64,000 nt of DNA from Litoditis marina (Eukaryota; Nematoda; Chromadorea; Rhabditida; Rhabditidae). The position numbers were made by a program, and so were the translations under genes. The notes under the pieces were generated by a model, which worked only from the letters and a program-made list of their open reading frames with translations, was not told where the DNA came from and did no database searches. Each line of letters opens with the position of its first letter. The first letter of the stretch is position 1. Shown here one piece after another: positions 44,891 to 57,982 of this stretch. Location: NCBI GenBank assembly GCA_964036275.1, contig OZ038435.1, positions 16,209,920 through 16,273,919 of the forward strand, read 5' to 3'.

Positions 44891-47578
44891 GACGTCGCAT
44901 ACCGTAGTTTTTGCGACGTCATGACGTCGCAAAATTGAACATGAGCTAAAATGGTCTATTTTGCGAAAATCCGATTTGGGATGGTTAATTATCTGTATTA
45001 AACGATATTAGAGGCTATTGCAAGTGGTTTGGTCGCCAATTGACAAGTTTTGAGTTGCGACGTCAAATACCGTAGTTTTTGCGACGTCATGACGTCGCAA
45101 AATTGAACATGAGCCAAAATGATCTATTTTGCAAAAATAAGATTTGGAATGGGTAATTATCTGTATAAAACGATATTAGAAGCTATTGCAAGTGGTTTGG
45201 TCGCCAATTGACAAGTTTTGAGTTGCGACGTCAAATACGGTAGTTTTTGCGACGTCATGACGTCGCAAAATTGAACATGAGCCAAAATGGTCTATTTTGC
45301 AAAAATAAGATTTGGAATGGGTAATTATCTGTATAAAACAATATTAGAAGCTATTGCAAGTGGTTTGGTCGCCAATTGACAAGTTTTGAGTTGCGACGTC
45401 AAATACGGTAGTTTTTGCGACGTCATGACGTCGCAAAATTGAACATGAGCCAAAATGGTCTATTTTGCAAACATAAGATTTGGAATGGTTAATTATCTGT
45501 ATAAAACGATATTAGAAGCTATTGCAAGTGGTTTGGTCGCCAATTGACAAGTTTTGAGTTGCGACGTCAAATACCGTAGTTTTTGCGACGTCATGACGTC
45601 GCAAAATTGAACATGAGCCAAAATGGTCTATTTTGCGAAAATAAGATTTGGGATGGTTAATTATCTGTATAAAACGATATTAGAAGCTATTGCAAGTGGT
45701 TTGGTCGCAATTTGACAAGTTTTGAGTTGCGACGTCGAATACCGTAGTTTTTGCGACGTCATGACGTCGCAAAATTGAACATGAGCCAAAATGGTCTATT
45801 TTGCGAAAATCCGATTTGGGATGGTTAATTATCTGTATTAAACGATATTAGAGGCTATTGCAAGTGGTTTGGTCGCCAATTGACAAGTTTTGAGTTGCGA
45901 CGTCAAATACCGTAGTTTTTGCGACGTCATGACGTCGCAAAATTGAACATGAGCCAAAATGGTCTATTTTGCGAAAATCCGATTGGGGATGGTTAATTAT
46001 CTGTATTAAACGATATTAGAGGCTATTGCAAGTGGTTTGGTCGCCAATTGACAAGTTTTGAGTTGCGACGTCAAATACCGTAGTTTTTGCGACGTCATGA
46101 CGTCGCAAAATTGAACATGAGCCAAAATGGTCTATTTTGCGAAAATAAGATTTGGGATGGTTAATTATCTGTATAAAACGATATTAGAAGCTATTGCAAG
46201 TGGTTTGGTCGCAATTTGACAAGTTTTGAGTTGCGACGTCGCATACCGTAGTTTTTGCGACGTCATGACGTCGCAAAATTGAACATGAGCTAAAATGGTC
46301 TATTTTGCGAAAATCCGATTTGGGATGGTTAATTATCTGTATTAAACGATATTAGAGGCTATTGCAAGTGGTTTGGTCGCCAATTGACAAGTTTTGAGTT
46401 GCGACGTCAAATACCGTAGTTTTTGCGACGTCATGACGTCGCAAAATTGAACATGAGCCAAAATGATCTATTTTGCAAAAATAAGATTTGGAATGGGTAA
46501 TTATCTGTATAAAACGATATTAGAAGCTATTGCAAGTGGTTTGGTCGCCAATTGACAAGTTTTGAGTTGCGACGTCAAATACGGTAGTTTTTGCGACGTC
46601 ATGACGTCGCAAAATTGAACATGAGCCAAAATGGTCTATTTTGCAAAAATAAGATTTGGAATGGGTAATTATCTGTATAAAACAATATTAGAAGCTATTG
46701 CAAGTGGTTTGGTCGCCAATTGACAAGTTTTGAGTTGCGACGTCAAATACGGTAGTTTTTGCGACGTCATGACGTCGCAAAATTGAACATGAGCCAAAAT
46801 GGTCTATTTTGCAAACATAAGATTTGGAATGGTTAATTATCTGTATAAAACGATATTAGAAGCTATTGCAAGTGGTTTGGTCGCCAATTGACAAGTTTTG
46901 AGTTGCGACGTCAAATACCGTAGTTTTTGCGACGTCATGACGTCGCAAAATTGAACATGAGCCAAAATGGTCTATTTTGCGAAAATAAGATTTGGGATGG
47001 TTAATTATCTGTATAAAACGATATTAGAAGCTATTGCAAGTGGTTTGGTCGCAATTTGACAAGTTTTGAGTTGCGACGTCGAATACCGTAGTTTTTGCGA
47101 CGTCATGACGTCGCAAAATTGAACATGAGCCAAAATGGTCTATTTTGCGAAAATCCGATTTGGGATGGTTAATTATCTGTATTAAACGATATTAGAGGCT
47201 ATTGCAAGTGGTTTGGTCGCCAATTGACAAGTTTTGAGTTGCGACGTCAAATACCGTAGTTTTTGCGACGTCATGACGTCGCAAAATTGAACATGAGCCA
47301 AAATGGTCTATTTTGCGAAAATAAGATTTGGAATGGTTAATTATCTGTATAAAACGACATTAGAAGCAATTGCAAGTTTTTGGTGGCCAATTGACAAGTT
47401 TTAAGTTGCGACGTCAAATACCGTAGTTTTTGCGACGTCATGACGTCGCAAAATTGAACATGAGCCAAAATGGTCTAATTTGTAATAATAAGATTTGGAA
47501 TGGTTAATTATTTGAATAAAACTATATTAGAAGCTATTGCAAGTAGTTTGGTCGCCAATTGACAAGTTTTGAGTTGCG
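44891..47578. repeat. 8-monomer higher-order repeat (1344 bp) within the satellite
   Basis: The private variant GACGTCGCATACCG occurs at 44891 and 46235, exactly 8 x 168 bp apart, and the monomers between and after follow the same variant order (GAGCTAAAATGG, AAATCCGATTT, ATGATCTATTTTGC, CAAATACGG, CAAACATAAG). A third copy of the marker is at 52070. Confidence 0.75.
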
Positions 47579-48074
47579 ACGTCAAATACCGTAGTTTTTG
47601 CGACGTCATGACGTCGCAAAATTGAACATGAGCCAAAATGGTCTATTTTGCGAAAATAAGATTTGGAATGGTTAATTATTTGAATGAAACGATATTAGAA
47701 ACTATTGCAAGTGGTTTGGTCGCCAATTGACAAGTGTTGAGTTGCGACGTCAAATACCGTAGTTTTTGCGACGTCATGACGTCGCAAAATTGAACATGAG
47801 CCAAAATGGTCTATTTTGCGAAAATAAGATTTGGGATGGGTAATTATCTGTATAAAACGATATTAGAAGCTATTGCAAGTGGTTTGGTCGCAATTTGACA
47901 AGTTTTGAGTTGCGACGTCGAATACCGTAGTTTTTGCGACGTCATGACGTCGCAAAATTGAACATGAGCCAAAATGGTCTATTTTGCGAAAATAAGATTT
48001 GGAATGGTTAATTATTTGAATAAAACGATATTAGAAGCTATTGCAAGTGGTTTGGTCGCCATTTGACAAGTTTT

Positions 48075-48361
48075 CACTCTGAAACAACATTTATCAAATC
48101 AGAACCGATAAAATATGGAGAGAAAGGATTATTTCTACCCAGATGTACAACATTGCATTTGTCTACCGCCAAAGTCAATTGCCAGCTCTTCACCCACGCA
48201 CAGAAATGATCAATAACTTTTTGAAAATGTACTCTGGACTTTACATTACCTTTCTCAAAAACAACAAATAATTTTATATCGTCTGCAAACGCTCTAATGT
48301 GTACATCTGGGGTAAGAGGAAGAGACAAATGAACATCATTAATAAATATCGAGAAGAGAAG
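48075..48361 (-). mobile_element. LINE reverse-transcriptase fragment 6
   Basis: Same fragment, 9027 bp after fragment 5. Flanking monomers from about 47,290 to 49,100 match those around fragment 5 in order, so a roughly 1.8-kb block was copied over a 9-kb distance. No further copy occurs between here and the window end. Confidence 0.9.
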
Positions 48362-51300
48362 AATACCGTAGTTTTCGCGACGTCAAATACCGTAGTTTTC
48401 GCGACGTCATGACGTCGCAAAATTGAACACGAGCCAAAATGGTCTATTTTGCAAAAATAAGATTTGGAATGGTTAATTATCTGTATGAAACGATATTAGA
48501 AGCTATTGCAAGTGGTTTGGTCGCCAATTGACAAGTTTTGAGCTGCGACGTCAAATACCGTAGTTTTTGCGACGTCATGACGTCGCAAAATTGAACATGA
48601 GCCAAAATGGTCTATTTCGCGAAAATAAGATTTGGAATGGTTAATTATTTAATGAAACGATATTAGAAACTATTGCAAGTGGTTTGGTCGCCAAATGACA
48701 AGTTTTGAGTTGCGACGTCAAATACCGTAGTTTTTGCGACGTCATGACGTCGCAAAATTGAACATGAGCCAAAATGGTCTATTTTGCGAAAATAAGATTT
48801 GGGATGGTTAATTATCTGTATAAAACGATATTAGAAGCTATTTCAAGTGGTTTGGTCGCCAATTGACAAGTTTTGAGTTGCGACGTCAAATACCGTAGTT
48901 TTTGCGACGTCATGACGTCGCAAAATTGAGCATGAGCCAAAATGGTCTATTTTGCGAAATTAAGATTTAGAATGGTTAACTATTTGAATAAAACGATATT
49001 AGAAGCTATTGCAAGTGGTTTGGTCACCAATTGACAAGTTTTGAGTTGCGACGTCAAATACCGTAGTTTTTGCGAGTCATGACGTCGCAAAATTGAACAT
49101 GAGCCAAAATGGTCTATTTTGCAAAAATAAGATTTGGAATGGTTAATTATCTGTATAAAACGATATTAGAAGCTATTGCAAGTGGTTTGGTCGCCAATTG
49201 ACAAGTTTTGAGTTGCGACGTCAAATACCGTAGTTTTTGCGACGTCATGACGTCGCAAAATTGAACATGAGCCAAAATGGTCTATTTTGCGAAAATAAGA
49301 TTTGGAATGGTTAATTATCTGTATAAAACGACATTAGAAGCAATTGCAAGTTTTTGGTGGCCAATTGACAAGTTTTAAGTTGCGACGTCAAATACCGTAG
49401 TTTTTGCGACGTCATGACGTCGCAAAATTGAACATGAGCCAAAATGGTCTATTTTGCAAAAATAAGATTTGGAATGGTTAATTATCTGTATGAAACGATA
49501 TTAGAAGCTATTGCAAGTGGTTTGGTCGCCAATTGACAAGTTTTGAGTTGCGACGTCAAATACCGTAGTTTTTGCGACGTCATGACGTCGCAAAATTGAA
49601 CATGAGCCAAAATGGTCTATTTTGCGAAAATAAGATTTGGAATGGTTAATTATCTGTATAAAACGACATTAGAAGCAATTGCAAGTTTTTGGTGGCCAAT
49701 TGACAAGTTTTAAGTTGCGACGTCAAATACCGTAGTTTTTGCGACGTCATGACGTCGCAAAATTGAACATGAGCCAAAATGGTCTAATTTGTAATAATAA
49801 GATTTGGAATGGTTAATTATTTGAATAAAACTATATTAGAAGCTATTGCAAGTAGTTTGGTCGCCAATTGACAAGTTTTGAGTTGCGACGTCAAATACCG
49901 TAGTTTTTGCGACGTCATGACGTCGCAAAATTGAACATGAGCCAAAATGGTCTATTTTGCGAAAATAAGATTTGGGATGGTTAATTATCTGTATAAAACG
50001 ATATTAGAAGCTATTTCAAGTGGTTTGGTCGCCAATTGACAAGTGTTGAGTTGCGACGTCAAATACCGTAGTTTTTGCGACGTCATGACGTCGCAAAATT
50101 GAACATGAGCCAAAATGGTCTATTTTGCGAAAATAAGATTTGGGATGGGTAATTATCTGTATAAAACGATATTAGAAGCTATTGCAAGTGGTTTGGTCGC
50201 AATTTGACAAGTTTTGAGTTGCGACGTCGAATACCGTAGTTTTTGCGACGTCATGACGTCGCAAAATTGAACATGAGCCAAAATGGTCTATTTTGCGAAA
50301 ATCCGATTGGGGATGGTTAATTATCTGTATTAAACGATATTAGAGGCTATTGCAAGTGGTTTGGTCGCCAATTGACAAGTTTTGAGTTGCGACGTCAAAT
50401 ACCGTAGTTTTTGCGACGTCATGACGTCGCAAAATTGAACATGAGCCAAAATGGTCTATTTTGTAATAATAAGATTTGGAATGGTTAATTATTTGAATAA
50501 AACTATATTAGAAGCTATTGCAAGTAGTTTGGTCGCCAATTGACAAGTTTTGAGTTGCGACGTCAAATACCGTAGTTTTTGCGACGTCATGACGTCGCAA
50601 AATTGAACATGAGCCAAAATGGTCTATTTTGCGAAAATAAGATTTGGAATGGTTAATTATTTGAATGAAACGATATTAGAAACTATTGCAAGTGGTTTGG
50701 TCGCCAATTGACAAGTGTTGAGTTGCGACGTCAAATACCGTAGTTTTTGCGACGTCATGACGTCGCAAAATTGAACATGAGCCAAAATGGTCTATTTTGC
50801 GAAAATAAGATTTGGGATGGGTAATTATCTGTATAAAACGATATTAGAAGCTATTGCAAGTGGTTTGGTCGCAATTTGACAAGTTTTGAGTTGCGACGTC
50901 GAATACCGTAGTTTTTGCGACGTCATGACGTCGCAAAATTGAACATGAGCCAAAATGGTCTATTTTGCGAAAATCCGATTGGGGATGGTTAATTATCTGT
51001 ATTAAACGATATTAGAGGCTATTGCAAGTGGTTTGGTCGCCAATTGACAAGTTTTGAGTTGCGACGTCAAATACCGTAGTTTTTGCGACGTCATGACGTC
51101 GCAAAATTGAACATGAGCCAAAATGGTCTATTTTGCGAAAATAAGATTTGGAATGGTTAATTATCTGTATAAAACGATATTAGAAGCAATTGCAAGTTTT
51201 TGGTGGCCAATTGACAAGTTTTAAGTTGCGACGTCAAATACCGTAGTTTTTGCGACGTCATGACGTCGCAAAATTGAACATGAGCCAAAATGGTCTAATT

Positions 51301-54270
51301 TGTAATAATAAGATTTGGAATGGTTAATTATTTGAATAAAACTATATTAGAAGCTATTGCAAGTAGTTTGGTCGCCAATTGACAAGTTTTGAGTTGCGAC
51401 GTCAAATACCGTAGTTTTTGCGACGTCATGACGTCGCAAAATTGAACATGAGCCAAAATGGTCTATTTTGCGAAAATAAGATTTGGAATGGTTAATTATT
51501 TGAATGAAACGATATTAGAAACTATTGCAAGTGGTTTGGTCGCCAATTGACAAGTGTTGAGTTGCGACGTCAAATACCGTAGTTTTTGCGACGTCATGAC
51601 GTCGCAGAATTGAACATGAGCCAAAATGGTCTATTTTGCGAAAATAAGATTTGGGATGGGTAATTATCTGTATAAAACGATATTAGAAGCTATTGCAAGT
51701 GGTTTGGTCGCAATTTGACAAGTTTTGAGTTGCGACGTCGAATACCGTAGTTTTTGCGACGTCATGACGTCGCAAAATTGAACATGAGCCAAAATGGTCT
51801 ATTTTGCGAAAATCCGATTGGGGATGGTTAATTATCTGTATTAAACGATATTAGAGGCTATTGCAAGTGGTTTGGTCGCCAATTGACAAGTTTTGAGTTG
51901 CGACGTCAAATACCGTAGTTTTTGCGACGTCATGACGTCGCAAAATTGAACATGAGCCAAAATGGTCTATTTTGCGAAAATAAGATTTGGGATGGTTAAT
52001 TATCTGTATAAAACGATATTAGAAGCTATTGCAAGTGGTTTGGTCGCAATTTGACAAGTTTTGAGTTGCGACGTCGCATACCGTAGTTTTTGCGACGTCA
52101 TGACGTCGCAAAATTGAACATGAGCTAAAATGGTCTATTTTGCGAAAATCCGATTTGGGATGGTTAATTATCTGTATTAAACGATATTAGAGGCTATTGC
52201 AAGTGGTTTGGTCGCCAATTGACAAGTTTTGAGTTGCGACGTCAAATACCGTAGTTTTTGCGACGTCATGACGTCGCAAAATTGAACATGAGCCAAAATG
52301 ATCTATTTTGCAAAAATAAGATTTGGAATGGGTAATTATCTGTATAAAACGATATTAGAAGCTATTGCAAGTGGTTTGGTCGCCAATTGACAAGTTTTGA
52401 GTTGCGACGTCAAATACGGTAGTTTTTGCGACGTCATGACGTCGCAAAATTGAACATGAGCCAAAATGGTCTATTTTGCAAAAATAAGATTTGGAATGGG
52501 TAATTATCTGTATAAAACAATATTAGAAGCTATTGCAAGTGGTTTGGTCGCCAATTGACAAGTTTTGAGTTGCGACGTCAAATACGGTAGTTTTTGCGAC
52601 GTCATGACGTCGCAAAATTGAACATGAGCCAAAATGGTCTATTTTGCAAACATAAGATTTGGAATGGTTAATTATCTGTATAAAACGATATTAGAAGCTA
52701 TTGCAAGTGGTTTGGTCGCCAATTAACAAGTTTTGAGTTGCGACGTCAAATACCGTAGTTTTTGCGACGTCATGACGTCGCAAAATTGAACATGAGCCAA
52801 AATGGTCTATTTTGCGAAAATAAGATTTGGGATGGTTAATTATCTGTATAAAACGATATTAGAAGCTATTGCAAGTGGTTTGGTCGCAATTTGACAAGTT
52901 TTGAGTTGCGACGTCGAATACCGTAGTTTTTGCGACGTCATGACGTCGCAAAATTGAACATGAGCCAAAATGGTCTATTTTGCGAAAATCCGATTTGGGA
53001 TGGTTAATTATCTGTATTAAACGATATTAGAGGCTATTGCAAGTGGTTTGGTCGCCAATTGACAAGTTTTGAGTTGCGACGTCAAATACCGTAGTTTTTG
53101 CGACGTCATGACGTCGCAAAATTGAACATGAGCCAAAATGGTCTATTTTGCGAGAATAAGATTTGGAATGGGTAATTATCTGTATAAAACAATATTAGAA
53201 GCTATTGCAAGTGGTTTGGTCGCCAATTGACAAGTTTTGAGTTGCGACGTCAAATACGGTAGTTTTTGCGACGTCATGACGTCGCAAAATTGAACATGAG
53301 CCAAAATGGTCTATTTTGCGAAAATCCGATTTGGGATGGTTAATTATCTGTATTAAACGATATTAGAGGCTATTGCAAGTGGTTTGGTCGCCAATTGACA
53401 AGTTTTGAGTTGCGACGTCAAATACCGTAGTTTTTGCGACGTCATGACGTCGCAAAATTGAACATGAGCCAAAATGGTCTATTTTGCGAGAATAAGATTT
53501 GGAATGGGTAATTATCTGTATAAAACAATATTAGAAGCTATTGCAAGTGGTTTGGTCGCCAATTGACAAGTTTTGAGTTGCGACGTCAAATACGGTAGTT
53601 TTTGCGACGTCATGACGTCGCAAAATTGAACATGAGCCAAAATGGTCTATTTTGCAAACATAAGATTTGGAATGGTTAATTATCTGTATAAAACGATATT
53701 AGAAGCTATTGCAAGTGGTTTGGTCGCCAATTGACAAGTTTTGAGTTGCGACGTCAAATACCGTAGTTTTTGCGACGTCATGACGTCGCAAAATTGAACA
53801 TGAGCCAAAATGGTCTATTTTGCGAAAATAAGATTTGGGATGGTTAATTATCTGTATAAAACGATATTAGAAGCTATTGCAAGTGGTTTGGTCGCAATTT
53901 GACAAGTTTTGAGTTGCGACGTCGAATACCGTAGTTTTTGCGACGTCATGACGTCGCAAAATTGAACATGAGCCAAAATGGTCTATTTTGCGAAAATCCG
54001 ATTTGGGATGGTTAATTATCTGTATTAAACGATATTAGAGGCTATTGCAAGTGGTTTGGTCGCCAATTGACAAGTTTTGAGTTGCGACGTCAAATACCGT
54101 AGTTTTTGCGACGTCATGACGTCGCAAAATTGAACATGAGCCAAAATGGTCTATTTTGCGAGAATAAGATTTGGAATGGTTAATTATTTGAATAAAACTA
54201 TATTAGAAGCTATTGCAAGTGGTTTGGTCACCAATTGACAAGTTTTGAGTTGCGACGTCAAATACCGTAG

Positions 54271-55948
54271 TTTTTGCGAGTCATGACGTCGCAAAATTGA
54301 ACATGAGCCAAAATGGTCTATTTTGCAAAAATAAGATTTGGAATGGTTAATTATCTGTATAAAACGATATTAGAAGCTATTGCAAGTGGTTTGGTCGCCA
54401 ATTGACAAGTTTTGAGTTGCGACGTCAAACACCGTAGTTTTTGCAACGTCATGACGTCGCAAAATTGAACATGAGCCAAAATGGTCTATTTTGCGAAAAT
54501 AAGATTTGGAATGGTTAATTATCTATATAAAACGATATTAGAGGCTATTACAAGTGGTTTGGTCGCCATTTGACAAGTTTTGAGTTGCGACGTCAAATAC
54601 CGTAGTTTTTGCGACGTCATGACGTCGCAAAATTGAACATGAGCCAAAATGGTCTATTTTGCGAAAATAAGATTTGAAATGGTTAATTATTTGAATGAAA
54701 CTATATTAGAAACTATTGCAAGTGGTTTGGTCGCCAATTGACAAGTGTTGAGTTGCGACGTCGAATACCGTAGTTTTTGCGACGTCATGACGTCGCAAAA
54801 TTGAACATGAGCCAAAATGGTCTATTTTGCGAAAATCCGATTTGGGATGGTTAATTATCTGTATTAAACGATATTAGAGGCTATTGCAAGTGGTTTGGTC
54901 GCCAATTGACAAGTTTTGAGTTGCGACGTCAAATACCGTAGTTTTTGCGACGTCATGACGTCGCAAAATTGAACATGAGCCAAAATGGTCTATTTTGCGA
55001 GAATAAGATTTGGAATGGTTAATTATTTGAATAAAACTATATTAGAAGCTATTGCAAGTGGTTTGGTCACCAATTGACAAGTTTTGAGTTGCGACGTCAA
55101 ATACCGTAGTTTTTGCGAGTCATGACGTCGCAAAATTGAACATGAGCCAAAATGGTCTATTTTGCAAAAATAAGATTTGGAATGGTTAATTATCTGTATA
55201 AAACGATATTAGAAGCTATTGCAAGTGGTTTGGTCGCCAATTGACAAGTTTTGAGTTGCGACGTCAAACACCGTAGTTTTTGCAACGTCATGACGTCGCA
55301 AAATTGAACATGAGCCAAAATGGTCTATTTTGCGAAAATAAGATTTGGAATGGTTAATTATCTATATAAAACGATATTAGAGGCTATTACAAGTGGTTTG
55401 GTCGCCATTTGACAAGTTTTGAGTTGCGACGTCAAATACCGTAGTTTTTGCGACGTCATGACGTCGCAAAATTGAACATGAGCCAAAATGGTCTATTTTG
55501 CGAAAATAAGATTTGAAATGGTTAATTATTTGAATGAAACTATATTAGAAACTATTGCAAGTGGTTTGGTCGCCAATTGACAAGTGTTGAGTTGCGACGT
55601 CGAATACCGTAGTTTTTGCGACGTCATGACGTTGCAAAATTAAACATGAGCCAAAATGGTCTATTTTGCGAAAATAAGATTTGGAATGGTTAATTATCTG
55701 TAAAAAACGATATTAGAGGCTATTACAAGTGGTTTGGTCGCCATTTGACAAGTTTTGAGTTGCGACGTCAAATACCGTAGTTTTTGCGACGTCATGACGT
55801 CGCAAAATTGAACATGAGCCAAAATGGTCTATTTTGCGAAAATAAGATTTGGAATGGTTAATTATTTGAATGAAACGATATTAGAAACTATTGCAAGTGG
55901 TTTGGTCGCCAATTGACAAGTGTTGAGTTGCGACGTCAAATACCGTAG
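54271..55948. repeat. 5-monomer higher-order repeat (839 bp) within the satellite
   Basis: The deletion variant TTTTTGCGAGTCATGACG occurs at 54271 and 55110, 839 bp apart (5 x 168 minus the deleted base). The intervening monomers (CAAACACCG, GCAACGTCATG, CTATATAAAACG, TTTGAAATGG) repeat in the same order. Confidence 0.75.
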
Positions 55949-57982
55949 TTTTTGCGACGTCATGACGTTGCAAAACTGAACATGAGCCAAAATGATCTAT
56001 TTTGCGAAAATAAGATTTGGAATGGTTAATTATTTGAATTAAACGATATTAGAAGCTATTGCAAGTGGTTTGGTCGCCAATTGACAAGTTTTGAGTTGCG
56101 ACGTCGAATACCGTAGTTTTTGCGACGTCATGACGTCGCAAAATTGAACATGAGCCAAAATGGTCTAATTTGCGAAAATAAGATTTAGAATGGTTAATTA
56201 TTTGAATAAAACAATATCAGAAGCTATCGCAAGTGGTTTGGTCGCCAATTGACAAGTTTTGAGTTGCGACGTCAAATACCGTAGTTTTTGCGACGTCATG
56301 ACGTCGCAAAATTGAACATGAGCCAAAATGGTCTATTTTGCGAAAATAAGATTTGGGATGGGTAATTATCTATATAAAACGATATTAGAGGCTATTACAA
56401 GTGGTTTGGTCGCCATTTGACAAGTTTTGAGTTGCGACGTCAAATACCGTAGTTTTTGCGACGTCATGACGTCGCAAAATTGAACATGAGCCAAAATGGT
56501 CTATTTTGCGAAAATAAGATTTGGAATGGTTAATTATCTATATAAAACGATATTAGAGGCTATTACAAGTGGTTTGGTCGCCATTTGACAAGTTTTGAGT
56601 TGCGACGTCAAATACCGTAGTTTTTGCGACGTCATGACGTCGCAAAATTGAACATGAGCCAAAATGGTCTATTTTGCGAAAATAAGATTTGAAATGGTTA
56701 ATTATTTGAATGAAACTATATTAGAAACTATTGCAAGTGGTTTGGTCGCCAATTGACAAGTGTTGAGTTGCGACGTCGAATACCGTAGTTTTTGCGACGT
56801 CATGACGTTGCAAAATTAAACATGAGCCAAAATGGTCTATTTTGCGAAAATAAGATTTGGAATGGTTAATTATCTGTAAAAAACGATATTAGAGGCTATT
56901 ACAAGTGGTTTGGTCGCCATTTGACAAGTTTTGAGTTGCGACGTCAAATACCGTAGTTTTTGCGACGTCATGACGTCGCAAAATTGAACATGAGCCAAAA
57001 TGGTCTATTTTGCGAAAATAAGATTTGGAATGGTTAATTATTTGAATGAAACGATATTAGAAACTATTGCAAGTGGTTTGGTCGCCAATTGACAAGTGTT
57101 GAGTTGCGACGTCAAATACCGTAGTTTTTGCGACGTCATGACGTTGCAAAACTGAACATGAGCCAAAATGATCTATTTTGCGAAAATAAGATTTGGAATG
57201 GTTAATTATTTGAATTAAACGATATTAGAAGCTATTGCAAGTGGTTTGGTCGCCAATTGACAAGTTTTGAGTTGCGACGTCGAATACCGTAGTTTTTGCG
57301 ACGTCATGACGTCGCAAAATTGAACATGAGCCAAAATGGTCTAATTTGCGAAAATAAGATTTAGAATGGTTAATTATTTGAATAAAACAATATCAGAAGC
57401 TATCGCAAGTGGTTTGGTCGCCAATTGACAAGTTTTGAGTTGCGACGTCAAATACCGTAGTTTTTGCGACGTCATGACGTCGCAAAATTGAACATGAGCC
57501 AAAATGGTCTATTTTGCGAAAATAAGATTTGGGATGGGTAATTATCTATATAAAACGATATTAGAGGCTATTACAAGTGGTTTGGTCGCCATTTGACAAG
57601 TTTTGAGTTGCGACGTCAAATACCGTAGTTTTTGCGACGTCATGACGTCGCAAAATTGAACATGAGCCAAAATGGTCTATTTTGCGAAAATAAGATTTGG
57701 AATGGTTAATTATTTGAATGAAACGATATTAGAAACTATTGCAAGTGGTTTGGTCGCCAATTGACAAGTGTTGAGTTGCGACGTCAAATACCGTAGTTTT
57801 TGCGACGTCATGACGTTGCAAAATTAAACATGAGCCAAAATGATCTATTTTGCGAAAATAAGATTTGGAATGGTTAATTATTTGAATTAAACGATATTAG
57901 AAGCTATTGCAAGTGGTTTGGTCGCCAATTGACCAGTTTTGAGTTGCGACGTCGAATACCGTAGTTTTTGCGACGTCATGAC
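55631..57982. repeat. 7-monomer higher-order repeat (1176 bp) within the satellite
   Basis: GTTGCAAAATTAAACATG at 55631 recurs at 56807, exactly 7 x 168 bp later, followed in both places by monomers with TCTGTAAAAAACG, TTGAATGAAACG, GTTGCAAAACTG and the CAATATCAGAAGC variant. Confidence 0.75.
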
